NCBI GenBank assembly: GCA_910578515.1
Contig: CAJTQR010000003.1
Coordinates: 1-64,000 of the forward strand
Source of the DNA: an uncultured Duncaniella sp.
Lineage (GTDB): Bacteria > Bacteroidota > Bacteroidia > Bacteroidales > Muribaculaceae
Reading direction: 5' to 3'
Length of the DNA: 64,000 bases
The translations under genes were made by a program, and so were the position numbers. Under the pieces are notes generated by a model. That model did not search any database. It saw only the letters and a program-made list of their open reading frames with translations, and had not been told where the DNA came from. This document shows positions 45,482 through 53,937 of this stretch, one piece after another. How positions within the stretch are numbered: position 1 is the first letter of the stretch; each line of letters starts with the position of its first letter.

Positions 45482-46564
45482 ATGAAAAAACTACATTTAT
45501 TCATGGCAGCTACTTTATCAGCAGCCACGTTTTCGCTCGCTTCATGTTCCGAGAGTGACGATATGCCACAGCCCGTGGGCGGATTTGACAATGAAATTCG
45601 GTTTGCAGCCAACACAGAATATTCCCGTGCAGGCGAAATCACCACTGCCAATCTCTCATCATTCAATGTATATGCCTACACCGGCACCGCGGATACTCTA
45701 TTCATGAACAATGTAGCCGTCAGCAAGACCGGTACAAACGTATGGAGCTACTCGCCCGTGCAATACTGGCCGGCCAATGAGACGGTAGATTTCTATGCTT
45801 TCGCTCCTGCCTCGTGGGTAGGCACAAAGGGCGCACTCTCACCAATAGCTTACGATGCTTATCCTGGCACAGAGGATATTATATATGCAGTAAGTGCAAA
45901 CCTAAGTGGCAATACCGGTCAGGCTAACGCACAGGTTATCTTCTCGTTCCGTCATGCTTTATCGAAGGTGACGGTAAAAATGCGCTCATCCAACACCAAC
46001 CTTGAGGTAAAAGTCACAAATGTAGCAATGGCGCATCTGATGACCAAGGGAAACTTCTCTTTCCCGCGCAACTCCACAGCAGGGACACCTACAACGGATA
46101 ATGTAGGGAAATGGGCTGACCAAAATACCCCTATGACATATATGCTCCACATGTCGCAGAGTCCATCTGATATAATCACTCTTACCGAAACACCCACCGT
46201 AGTATCAATGGCAGGACAGACCTCCGACGGAAGTCTCTTCATGATGCCACAGCCACTTGTATGGCATAACGGAGGTAGCGATACTGACAATTATATCACC
46301 GTAATGTGCTCAATCTACGACACCAAGAGCGGTGCAAAGCTCTGGCCTAACGAGAATACCCCTGCTGAGAATATCGTGGAAGGAAGTACATTTGGCGATG
46401 GTCTGCTTAAATTCCCGTTATCCACAAGTAAATTCTCGGAATGGCAACCAGGATGTCATTACATCTACAATCTCGTGATTAACTCAAATGATGAGATGGG
46501 TGCTATCGAGTTTGGAACACCCTCTGTGGATACTTTCATTGATGTGACCACCAATTACGAATAA
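45482..46564 (+). CDS. Fimbrillin-family lipoprotein (Mfa1/FimA-like)
   Basis: A 360-residue lipoprotein with lipobox LASC (Cys21) that matches the fimbrillin-like family: EIRFAANTEYSRAG after the signal, FNVYAYTG, and YWPANETVDFYAFAP in the N-terminal domain. Type V fimbrillins are exported as lipoproteins, cut by an Arg-specific protease and assembled by strand exchange; an Arg in EYSRAGEI could be the cleavage point. Last gene of the cluster, ending before a very strong terminator. Confidence 0.85.
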   Translation: MKKLHLFMAATLSAATFSLASCSESDDMPQPVGGFDNEIRFAANTEYSRAGEITTANLSSFNVYAYTGTADTLFMNNVAVSKTGTNVWSYSPVQYWPANETVDFYAFAPASWVGTKGALSPIAYDAYPGTEDIIYAVSANLSGNTGQANAQVIFSFRHALSKVTVKMRSSNTNLEVKVTNVAMAHLMTKGNFSFPRNSTAGTPTTDNVGKWADQNTPMTYMLHMSQSPSDIITLTETPTVVSMAGQTSDGSLFMMPQPLVWHNGGSDTDNYITVMCSIYDTKSGAKLWPNENTPAENIVEGSTFGDGLLKFPLSTSKFSEWQPGCHYIYNLVINSNDEMGAIEFGTPSVDTFIDVTTNYE

Positions 46565-46592
46565 CAGCCACTGCTTAATAAGTCACAAATAT

Positions 46593-46641
46593 AAATCAAG
46601 CAGGAGACAACTCGGTGGCGATGTTGTCTCCTGCTTGATTT
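46593..46641. terminator. Strong bidirectional terminator after the fimbrillin gene
   Basis: A 19-bp perfect stem (46593-46611 with 46623-46641) around an 11-base loop, with T-runs at its end. It separates the fimbrillin genes from the converging lipid operon. Confidence 0.9.
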
Positions 46642-46658
46642 TTTATCCTATTGTAATT

Positions 46659-47375
46659 CTATCTGTCTCCTTTCCCTGTCACCCTCACTGTATGGGTGCC
46701 AAGTGTGCTGGCAGGAAGTATATCTTTCTCGTATGAGTCACCTATAGTGGCTATACATCCGGCTGGAAGTCCTAACGCCTCTATGCCAAGCCGGAAAATC
46801 TCGGGGTCAGGCTTCCTAATACCTACCACGGCGCTCTCAATCACATCCCGGAAATATTCCCGTATTCCGAAATCGTCCAGCACCGCGTTAAGATTTCCAT
46901 AGAAATTCGATACCATCACCATCGGAAACCGTGCGGCGAGAGCTTCGAGCACAGGAGTCGCCTCTGCCACACATCGGCGAGCCTCATCGTAACACCACGA
47001 AGCTATTTTCTCCACATATTTGTCTGATTCCGCAACCAATCGTCCACACTGCTCCGCAGAAAGAGTTGACAACTCTATGGCTCCTGTCTCAATCGCCACT
47101 TTTTTGCGCAACACATCATAAAAATTATCCGAAGGGAGAATATGAGGATGCCGTCCAAGCTCACGCTCGGCAGCCACATAAGCATTCCAGAATGTTTCGT
47201 AAGGCATCTCAATCCCAGCCGCCTTATAACCTCTTAGAATGACGTCGCTCCAGTGCTCCCCACGTGTATCTATAGTCCCACCATAGTCAAATATAAGTCC
47301 GGAGACACCATAATCCGCAAACTCCACATGAAGCAAAGCATCAAGGCTGCCTATTTCAAGGTCCAATCTTTCCAT
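46659..47375 (-). CDS. HAD-family hydrolase closing the lipid operon
   Basis: A haloacid-dehalogenase-fold protein with motif I IFDYGGTID, motif II VSNFYG, motif III Lys in GIRKPDPEIF and motif IV IGDSYEKD. In motif I the second Asp of DxD is Gly, so the usual acid/base is missing; many DFGGT-type HAD proteins share this and may act differently or on other leaving groups. I use ATG 47375, 4 bp after the stop of the upstream gene; a GTG/ATG further up would overlap it by 53 bp. Last gene of the nine-gene operon, so a phosphatase role on a lipid head-group intermediate is possible (inference). Confidence 0.8.
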   Translation of the reverse strand: MERLDLEIGSLDALLHVEFADYGVSGLIFDYGGTIDTRGEHWSDVILRGYKAAGIEMPYETFWNAYVAAERELGRHPHILPSDNFYDVLRKKVAIETGAIELSTLSAEQCGRLVAESDKYVEKIASWCYDEARRCVAEATPVLEALAARFPMVMVSNFYGNLNAVLDDFGIREYFRDVIESAVVGIRKPDPEIFRLGIEALGLPAGCIATIGDSYEKDILPASTLGTHTVRVTGKGDR

Positions 47376-47379
47376 ATCC

Positions 47380-48324
47380 TCAATATGCTCCCTCACGGAG
47401 CTCACGTGTGAACCTGCGGCATATTTTCTCATGACGCACTATCATATAAACGGCAATCACGTTGAACAGCGTCAATTCAAATATGAAATAGAGCCATGGC
47501 TGACCGATGAACAGCGATGCAAAAAGCCAGATGGTACGCCAGTTAAACGAGAGTATATTGGTATACTTCATCAACGGAAATGAAGCTTTTCGGAAAGCGT
47601 CTCGGAAACTCTGCGTAATCTTACCTGACGGGAAACGTCGATGGAGCTCACGGCGCAGTTCCTGCATGGATGGCGCGGTTGCTTCCTGTTGCAAAGTATA
47701 GTTCAGATAGGTGCGCATGGTTAGTCGGCGCCAAAAATTCCGACGCCATGTAAGCCCGCTCTCGTCAAGCTGACGACGAAGGTCTGCGGCATTCTCAAGT
47801 TCACTACCCTCTTCCCCTTTCAGGAAATATAGATGAAACTGACGATAATAGTCAGCCATAGCTGCCTGCTTGCCATGACAAACGCCGGTGGCAATGGCAA
47901 TAACCCATATAAGCCACGGATGAGCGGAAAAGAATGGTTCAAACGCATTCTCTCGCAGACAGATAGCGATGTAGATGGAAGCAAACCAGAAATCGCCACT
48001 CAGCCCGTCAAGTATACGCCCGATACGCGAGTACTGACAAGTCATGCGTGCAAGCTGTCCGTCGGCACTATCAAAAGAGTTGGCCCATATCAGCAGAAAC
48101 ATTCCCACCACATTAATCCATAGCTCGGGGAAATAGAAAAGCACCCCGGCACCAATCCCAAGGAAAATCGAAGCGATTGTGATTGCATTGGGTGAAACAC
48201 CGAAACGCTCAGCAAGACATGCCCACATGAATCCTATGGGGCGATAAAATGCAAGGTCGATGTGTTCCTCTGTATCCATCGACTTCAGCGAACGTCGGTA
48301 TTCCTCCTTCCAGCTTCTTGTCAT
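47380..48324 (-). CDS. CDP-alcohol phosphatidyltransferase family protein (second copy, long form)
   Basis: A 314-residue membrane enzyme that should join a CDP-activated alcohol to another alcohol. The signature D-x2-D-G-x2-A-R-x8-G-x3-D-x3-D is complete (FDSADGQLARM, then GRILDGLSGD). A hydrophilic stretch of about 80 residues (about 170-245; KGEEGSELENAADLRR) separates the first and last membrane helices, which is unusual compared with the 240-residue copy at 49313-50035. Its stop and start abut the flanking genes with no gap. The substrate is unknown; the operon also holds a nucleotidyltransferase that could make its CDP-donor. Confidence 0.85.
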   Translation of the reverse strand: MTRSWKEEYRRSLKSMDTEEHIDLAFYRPIGFMWACLAERFGVSPNAITIASIFLGIGAGVLFYFPELWINVVGMFLLIWANSFDSADGQLARMTCQYSRIGRILDGLSGDFWFASIYIAICLRENAFEPFFSAHPWLIWVIAIATGVCHGKQAAMADYYRQFHLYFLKGEEGSELENAADLRRQLDESGLTWRRNFWRRLTMRTYLNYTLQQEATAPSMQELRRELHRRFPSGKITQSFRDAFRKASFPLMKYTNILSFNWRTIWLFASLFIGQPWLYFIFELTLFNVIAVYMIVRHEKICRRFTRELREGAY

Positions 48325-49269
48325 TCAGGAGCGTTTAGATGATATGTAACCAATATAATTATTTATGAAACGAGCGAAAGCCGGTAGCTTCATCAACACG
48401 TACTCAAATATCACAAATCCCAACAGAGTACAACCAATCCCCATCAACACATCTATGATGTAGTGGTGAGAAGTATACACAGCTGTGAACCAGATGCCCA
48501 AGCAAATCACGGCAAACAAGCCTCGGAGCCACCAGGAGCAGTTGGCTTTGAGCGAATAGATGAATGCTATGAGCATGTAGGCGGCATGAAGCGAAGGCAG
48601 CGCCGCGAACACATTTGAGTTGCGTGAGTACAGTCCATGAAATATCCCAAGACCGGTCATCTCGTCAAATTTTCCAAGTCCTGCCACCTCTCCGGGAGTG
48701 CCGAGCAGGAACTCAAATCCATGAGATGCCACATACCACGGCGGTGCTGCCGGATGGATATAATAATAGGTAAATCCAAGAAGATTTACGAACAAGAATA
48801 CCAACGCGAAGTGGAGATATACCTTGTACTGGCGATTGAAATACAACCATATACCGAACAGAATCGGTACCGGTACCCAACAGAGATAAAACACTCCTGC
48901 CATGAAATCCATAAACTTGGAGCTGTGGATGGCGAAAAACTCATTGGGGGTAACGACTCCGGCTGCGGTAGTGATGCCGAAAAGCTCCTTCTCCGATTCA
49001 TAGAGTCCGCGGATATCAACCGGATTCACCTCATAGTTTGGTACTATGTTCATCCAGTCGTATGAAATTCCGAACACTACAAAGGGTAAAAGCGCCACCA
49101 CAAGACGCCTTGTAGAGTTATTAATGAAAAGCATCAGAGCGAGAAACAACGCTATGTAGGTGTGTTCCGGACGGAATCCCACACACAACGCAGTCACCAC
49201 GAGCCATGTCATAAGCGAAATGGCGATGATGGCCGACTCTCTGCGCCCCGGTAAGGATATTACTGACAT
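48325..49269 (-). CDS. PAP2-fold membrane protein, inositol-phosphoceramide-synthase-like
   Basis: A polytopic protein with 6-7 hydrophobic segments and PAP2/AUR1 motifs: YIHPAAPPWYV, AALPSLHAAYM and SHHYIIDVLMG (the two catalytic His and an Asp). AUR1-type enzymes move an inositol-phosphate head group from phosphatidylinositol to ceramide. A similar gene lies in the inositol-lipid cluster of Bacteroides thetaiotaomicron, to my recollection as BT_1522, next to a CDP-alcohol transferase and a PgpA. The neighbours here are the same types, supporting inositol-phosphoceramide (or related sphingolipid) synthesis. Confidence 0.8.
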   Translation of the reverse strand: MSVISLPGRRESAIIAISLMTWLVVTALCVGFRPEHTYIALFLALMLFINNSTRRLVVALLPFVVFGISYDWMNIVPNYEVNPVDIRGLYESEKELFGITTAAGVVTPNEFFAIHSSKFMDFMAGVFYLCWVPVPILFGIWLYFNRQYKVYLHFALVFLFVNLLGFTYYYIHPAAPPWYVASHGFEFLLGTPGEVAGLGKFDEMTGLGIFHGLYSRNSNVFAALPSLHAAYMLIAFIYSLKANCSWWLRGLFAVICLGIWFTAVYTSHHYIIDVLMGIGCTLLGFVIFEYVLMKLPAFARFINNYIGYISSKRS

Positions 49270-49312
49270 TCCTATTTCATTAGGGTTTAATAATACTTTC
49301 TATTCAGCAATG

Positions 49313-50035
49313 TCACTTGCTTGAGAGTAGACGACGGCAGTGTGCTACACGGGCAAAGGCTGTGATATTGGCAAACACGGCAATCACACCCATAGCCACA
49401 ATCAGGATAATATTTGCATCAAATTCAGCAGGAGCAACATTCATCCCGGTTATACCTGCGGCAAGAGCACCAAGGCTTGTCACTACCACTCGCTCCGGAC
49501 GCTGCATGAAGCCCACCTTGCACTCCAAACCCAGACCTTCGGCGCGGGCACGCACATAGCTGACCATAATGGAACCTACCAATGCCACAAAAGTAATGAG
49601 CGCACCCATCACATAGCCGCACTGGATAAGATAATAGCTTATACCACCAAGAGTGAAAAGCTCACAATAGCGGTCGAGCACGGAGTCATACATAGCCCCG
49701 AACACGGAGGTCATATTGCCAAGACGTGCCACCTGTCCGTCAAGCATATCAAAAAGTGAGAAGATAATTATCACGGCACCTCCGAGTGTGAGAAGCTCGA
49801 AATTGTAATTATCCGGAGTGGCAGTGTAACCTGCATATACGAATATGATAGCTGCGGCGATATTACCGAGCAATCCGATGGTAGTAACCATATTGGGAGT
49901 AACGCCGATACGTATTAACAGGCGCACGAACGGGTTAATCACACAATATATACCCTGTTGGAGTTGGTCACGTAGACGTTTAAACATACTGTTTTTTTGA
50001 ATAGATGTTGATATTGTTAATTCGTTATCTGACAT
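49313..50035 (-). CDS. CDP-alcohol phosphatidyltransferase (phosphatidylinositol-phosphate synthase-like)
   Basis: A 240-residue, six-helix membrane enzyme with the intact family signature (FDMLDGQVARLG, then GAMYDSVLDRYCE). It condenses CDP-diacylglycerol with a polar head group; in the Bacteroides inositol-lipid cluster the corresponding enzyme makes phosphatidylinositol phosphate. The RPER motif in VGFMQRPERVVV is typical of bacterial PIP synthases. Followed by the PAP2 gene after 43 bp. Start ATG 50035; an internal ATG at 49987 is possible. Confidence 0.85.
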   Translation of the reverse strand: MSDNELTISTSIQKNSMFKRLRDQLQQGIYCVINPFVRLLIRIGVTPNMVTTIGLLGNIAAAIIFVYAGYTATPDNYNFELLTLGGAVIIIFSLFDMLDGQVARLGNMTSVFGAMYDSVLDRYCELFTLGGISYYLIQCGYVMGALITFVALVGSIMVSYVRARAEGLGLECKVGFMQRPERVVVTSLGALAAGITGMNVAPAEFDANIILIVAMGVIAVFANITAFARVAHCRRLLSSK

Positions 50036-50061
50036 GATTGATTTTATATAGGTTCAGAGGG

Positions 50062-50649
50062 TTAATAGTCGGCACCCTCGCTGTTTACACTTTCTTCTTT
50101 CGAACTTTTCCTGGGAGGACGCACTATGGCGTCAATCAACTTCTTAGCGTAAGGGTCGAAAGCTGTGGGGCGATACACAAAGTTGCGCTGCAACACAAAG
50201 TTCCATCCCCACGACACTATGAGCGAAGCCACAAGTCGCGATGCGGCAAAAATGCCATCAGGCTTAAAGCCAAGATTAACAAGCCATTCCCAACGCGCCA
50301 AAAGCGTGGCAAGCCCTGTGGTTCCATACATATTGAGTAGCAGCGAGCCGCTCCATACCAGGAAATATTTCACTCCAACGGCTCTCACGCTCTGCCCCTT
50401 TGCATGGAAGGTAAAACGGTAATTTATACAGCAATTCACCACCCCGCCGGCTATCGCACCGATAGCTACAGACAGATTGGAACGGTAGAAGGGGTCCACA
50501 TGTGTCAGTATGACCATGTAGAACAGGAAACTCATTCCGAGGTCAGTCCATGACGCCACCTGCGAGGACACAGCCGAACGCAGGAAGGTGGATATGAGTC
50601 CTCCGCTGTGGAGAAACTTCTCCTTCATATCTTTGACTTTATCTTTCAT
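50062..50649 (-). CDS. GtrA-family small membrane protein
   Basis: 195 residues with four hydrophobic segments typical of GtrA, a family thought to flip lipid-linked sugars across the membrane (for example FLFYMVILTHVD, GAIAGGVVNCCINYRFTF). The start overlaps the end of pgpA by four bases. In this operon it may flip or support a lipid carrying a sugar or cyclitol; that is inference. Confidence 0.85.
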   Translation of the reverse strand: MKDKVKDMKEKFLHSGGLISTFLRSAVSSQVASWTDLGMSFLFYMVILTHVDPFYRSNLSVAIGAIAGGVVNCCINYRFTFHAKGQSVRAVGVKYFLVWSGSLLLNMYGTTGLATLLARWEWLVNLGFKPDGIFAASRLVASLIVSWGWNFVLQRNFVYRPTAFDPYAKKLIDAIVRPPRKSSKEESVNSEGADY

Positions 50650-51164
50650 GGCATAACGTTAGGAATGTACATTGACAATGCCAGCAATATGGCGCTATAT
50701 ACTCCGGCAAGGATATCGTCGGCCATAATGCCGGTACCACCAGGGAAATCCTCCATCTTCCTTACCCCAAGAGGTTTGAAGATATCGAAGAAACGGAACA
50801 ATAAGAGCGATATAAGAGCAAATACCCAGAACGCAGTGGTGTGATACGGCTCCGGTTCGGAAGCGAACACGCATAGCGGCAACATAGCTATCCACTGTCC
50901 CACAGTTTCATCCATCACCACCTTCGATGGGTCAGGTCCCCAGTATCTCTCAGCCACTCCAGCCGACCATATTCCAAGAATGGTAAAAACCACTATAAGC
51001 ACACAGTTAATCAGCAGTGTCCCAATCACATCATGGGTGAGCAATAGCGGCAACCACAACAGAAGCCCCACAATGGCCCCCATAGTCCCGGGTCCCCAGG
51101 GCCAGAAGCCGGCACCGAAACTGGTAGATATGAATTTGGGTAAAAACGGGAATTTATTATCCAT
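50646..51164 (-). CDS. PgpA-like phosphatidylglycerophosphatase family protein
   Basis: 172 residues, membrane bound, with the family start FPKFISTSFGAGFWPWGPGTMGA-type motif (read as STSFGAGFWPWGPGT) and the conserved IWSAGVAERYWGPDPSKVVMDETVG region split across a loop, followed by GGTGIMADDILAG. PgpA removes phosphate from phosphatidylglycerophosphate; here, beside a PIP-synthase-like gene, it more likely dephosphorylates phosphatidylinositol phosphate (inference from context). Overlaps the GtrA gene by four bases. Confidence 0.87.
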   Translation of the reverse strand: MDNKFPFLPKFISTSFGAGFWPWGPGTMGAIVGLLLWLPLLLTHDVIGTLLINCVLIVVFTILGIWSAGVAERYWGPDPSKVVMDETVGQWIAMLPLCVFASEPEPYHTTAFWVFALISLLLFRFFDIFKPLGVRKMEDFPGGTGIMADDILAGVYSAILLALSMYIPNVMP

Positions 51165-51179
51165 AGCACCTTCCAGTTA

Positions 51180-52055
51180 TCAGTTGTTTCCGCGTTTATG
51201 TTTCTTGATTTCACTGAGGATTGCCCTTGCAATCACAGCCGATGCCTCCACGCGACAAGGCGCGAAGCTGGGCCAGTCATTGAAATCAATTATAGTGATT
51301 TCTCCCTCGGGCGAAAGGATGCAGTCGCCACCATAAATCTTTATGTCAAGCGCCTCAGCAGCCTTGTTGCATATCGCCTTGAAATGGTCGAGGTCAAAGC
51401 TCGGATGCTGTGGCAGCTCCTCCACACTGTCGCTTCCATCCTTTGAATAAGTCTTATCAAAATGGAAGAACCAGTAGAAATAAGGAGTGCCATAGACACC
51501 ATAGAATTTTATAAGGTCGCCTTCGAGATGTCGGTTGATTACGGCACGCTTGATACCACGGAGGAAATACTCCTGGAGCACCTCCTGCGCCTCCTCTGGA
51601 TGGCGCACATAGGTCACATCCTCCTTGTGCATAGCATAAAGGTCGCCGCGCTTTATCCATACCCGCTCCATTTTTGCCTGCTTCATCATGGGGATTATAA
51701 CCTCATTAGTGTTGACCATCAGGCTCTCCGGATAAGGGATATTGTTACCTATAAGGATGCGTGTGAGACGTTCGCGGATACAATTCTCCACTCCGTAACC
51801 GGAGTTAATCACCAGTGCACCCTCATCTTCCTTCTTCTGAAGTATGGGAAATGACCTATGGTCACGGCACATGCTGATGATTATATCCTCCTTTACCTGT
51901 CCGGCTATAAGCTGTTCCTCACTATATATTTTCACCTCGCATCCGCGTTTGCGCAGCTGCTCGGCAGTGAGATTGAGGATTGCGGCATCATTTCCGATAT
52001 GATTGGGGGAATAAACGCCCGCCCTCATGATTCCGGCTATTTTAATGTCAGCCAT
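51180..52055 (-). CDS. ATP-grasp domain protein of unknown substrate
   Basis: A 291-residue ATP-grasp enzyme. Visible signs: WIKRGDLYAMHKEDV (ATP-binding lysine region), RHLEGDLIKFYGV, and the metal-binding end YGGDCILSPEGEITIIDFNDWPSF. ATP-grasp enzymes make acyl-phosphate intermediates for ligations or, in the ITPK group, phosphorylate inositol phosphates. Within an inositol-lipid-like operon an unusual kinase or ligase acting on the head group is attractive but unproved. 15 bp before pgpA and 35 bp after the nucleotidyltransferase gene. Confidence 0.8.
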   Translation of the reverse strand: MADIKIAGIMRAGVYSPNHIGNDAAILNLTAEQLRKRGCEVKIYSEEQLIAGQVKEDIIISMCRDHRSFPILQKKEDEGALVINSGYGVENCIRERLTRILIGNNIPYPESLMVNTNEVIIPMMKQAKMERVWIKRGDLYAMHKEDVTYVRHPEEAQEVLQEYFLRGIKRAVINRHLEGDLIKFYGVYGTPYFYWFFHFDKTYSKDGSDSVEELPQHPSFDLDHFKAICNKAAEALDIKIYGGDCILSPEGEITIIDFNDWPSFAPCRVEASAVIARAILSEIKKHKRGNN

Positions 52056-52090
52056 ATTTGATACATTTTATGGTCGAAGGTTAATGTTCA

Positions 52091-52816
52091 CTATATACTA
52101 TTGTCTACCCGGTCGGCCTCGCAGCCCGACAGCTGCTTTGCCACCTTAATATCAGCGGCATGGTCGACATCGACAATTTTTTCAAACTGAAATGCTTTCA
52201 GGTGTAGCCCCGCTGCCACAAGTGCCCGCTGGAAGTCGCGCATGCGCGTGAGTCCGCTTGCCATGCAGTCCGAGAGGATTTCCAGAGCGTTACGTTTCAA
52301 CGCATATATTCCACCTGACACGAACCTCACACCCTCCACAGGTGAGTCAAGGAACCCGGTTATTTCTTCCTGCGGGGAGACTGCGACATATAGAGGTTTT
52401 TCATCATCTATATATGTAGTCACTCCCATATATCCATCGGCACCGGCGTCGGCAACAAATTCCTCTATGAATCGAGCGAACTCGTTTGGTCGGAACACAG
52501 TATCTACCGTTGTGAGGCAGAACTTCTCGGTGTCAATAGTCCTACTCAATTCGTAGAAACTATGCATGGAACCTGGCGTGGTACGGGAGATTACGGTCAG
52601 AGGCACTCCAGGAGAAAGTGATTCCAGATGAGTTTTTACCTCGGGCATCTCCTCATTGACAATCACGCTTATGGCAGTAGCTCCATTACGGGCAAAAATA
52701 TTTACCAGACGCTCTATCATAGTCTCACCACCCAGACGCACAAGTGGCTTTGGGAGAGTGATTCCCTCCTGAGCTAAACGTGAGCCTTGTCCTGCTGCTA
52801 TGATAGCGTAGTGCAT
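52091..52816 (-). CDS. MobA-like sugar/cyclitol-phosphate nucleotidyltransferase
   Basis: A 241-residue nucleotidyltransferase with the loop AAGQGSRLAQEG and PKPLVRLGG, then TTVDTVFRP (the metal-binding Asp) and the C-terminal VDVDHAAD. Related enzymes attach CMP, UMP or GMP to sugar phosphates, choline phosphate or, in archaeal and thermophile DIPP synthesis, inositol-1-phosphate. Two CDP-alcohol transferases lie downstream in the same operon, so a CDP-activated alcohol such as CDP-inositol is a reasonable product (inference). 20 bp after pdxA. Confidence 0.82.
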   Translation of the reverse strand: MHYAIIAAGQGSRLAQEGITLPKPLVRLGGETMIERLVNIFARNGATAISVIVNEEMPEVKTHLESLSPGVPLTVISRTTPGSMHSFYELSRTIDTEKFCLTTVDTVFRPNEFARFIEEFVADAGADGYMGVTTYIDDEKPLYVAVSPQEEITGFLDSPVEGVRFVSGGIYALKRNALEILSDCMASGLTRMRDFQRALVAAGLHLKAFQFEKIVDVDHAADIKVAKQLSGCEADRVDNSI

Positions 52817-52836
52817 GTGGTAGTTATTTTTTGATA

Positions 52837-53937
52837 TTAATCCTTTATATCGTCCTTTGGTTCCACCGGGAGTTTGTCGCTACCCTTGTCGTAGTTCTGC
52901 TTACGGAGTGGGTGACGGGTTGCCTCACGCTCACGACGGCGATTGCGGTATATGTCGAGCGCGGAATAGATGGCTTCGCGGAGCGATTGCTCGTCGGCTA
53001 TACCCTGACCGGCAATATCGTAGGCAGTGCCATGGTCGGGCGATGTGCGCACCACTGGAAGTCCGGCTGTGAAGTTTACACCATTCTCGGCTGCAAGCAG
53101 CTTGAATGGAATAAGCCCTTGGTCATGATACATGGCAAGCACACCGTCAAATTTCTTATAGGCACCGCTTCCGAAAAATCCATCGGCAGGATAAGGTCCG
53201 AAGGCAAGCACCCGCTTGCGGTTAGCATCCTCAATAGCCGGAGCTATTATCTCTACATCCTCAGCACCAATCACGCCGTTGTCACCAGCATGGGGATTGA
53301 GCGAGAGCACAGCTATGCGCGGACCATGTATACCGAAATCCTCCACCAGTGAACGGTTGAATGTGATGAGACGTTCGGTCACTGCTTCTTTTGTAATCTT
53401 TGGCGCCACTTCCGATATAGCATCATGTATGGTAACGAGAGCTACGCGCAGATACTCGCTACACATTATCATTATAGCCTTTCTACCCTCGCCTACTTCG
53501 GCTTCAAGAAACTCTGTGTGTCCAGGGAAATTAAAATTCTCGCCATGGATTGTATTCTTGTTGATGGGTGCGGTGACAAGTACGTCAATATCACCTGAAC
53601 GCAGGTCGGCAGCAGCGCGTGTCAGTGCGGCAATAGCAGCCTCACCGGCTATCGGTGTAGCCTGTCCGGGGTCAACCTTGGTATCTTCAGGTACCACATT
53701 TATAATATTGACCTGTTCATCGTGCGCATCGGAAGCTGTGTCTATCTGGAAAAGTTTAAACTCTGGAAGTCCGAGATTCTTGCGGTAAAAAGCTGCTATC
53801 TTTGCTGAGCCGTATACCACCGGAGTGCAAAGCTCCGCTATACGGGGGTCGCTCAAGACTTTAAGCAGGATTTCATAGCCTATTCCATTAATGTCGCCAT
53901 GGGTAATACCCACTTTGATTTTTTTATCTTGTTCCAT
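52837..53937 (-). CDS. pdxA: 4-hydroxythreonine-4-phosphate dehydrogenase PdxA
   Basis: Oxidises 4-phosphohydroxythreonine in pyridoxal-phosphate synthesis. The PdxA fold is clear: THGDINGIGYE near the start (GDPAGIGPE in enterobacteria; the Bacteroidetes form differs), VTAPINKNTI, the metal site NPHAGDNG and YHDQGLIPFK, and SPDHGTAYDIAG. I start at ATG 53937; the ATG at 53994 adds 19 residues unlike PdxA. It has a basic C-terminal tail of about 45 residues. It is probably the first gene of the left-facing operon, 20 bp before the nucleotidyltransferase gene. Confidence 0.94.
   Translation of the reverse strand: MEQDKKIKVGITHGDINGIGYEILLKVLSDPRIAELCTPVVYGSAKIAAFYRKNLGLPEFKLFQIDTASDAHDEQVNIINVVPEDTKVDPGQATPIAGEAAIAALTRAAADLRSGDIDVLVTAPINKNTIHGENFNFPGHTEFLEAEVGEGRKAIMIMCSEYLRVALVTIHDAISEVAPKITKEAVTERLITFNRSLVEDFGIHGPRIAVLSLNPHAGDNGVIGAEDVEIIAPAIEDANRKRVLAFGPYPADGFFGSGAYKKFDGVLAMYHDQGLIPFKLLAAENGVNFTAGLPVVRTSPDHGTAYDIAGQGIADEQSLREAIYSALDIYRNRRREREATRHPLRKQNYDKGSDKLPVEPKDDIKD

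Noticed and set aside
46659..53937. Complete inositol lipid pathway including inositol-phosphate synthase
   Set aside because: No protein in the operon has the length or motifs of myo-inositol-phosphate synthase.
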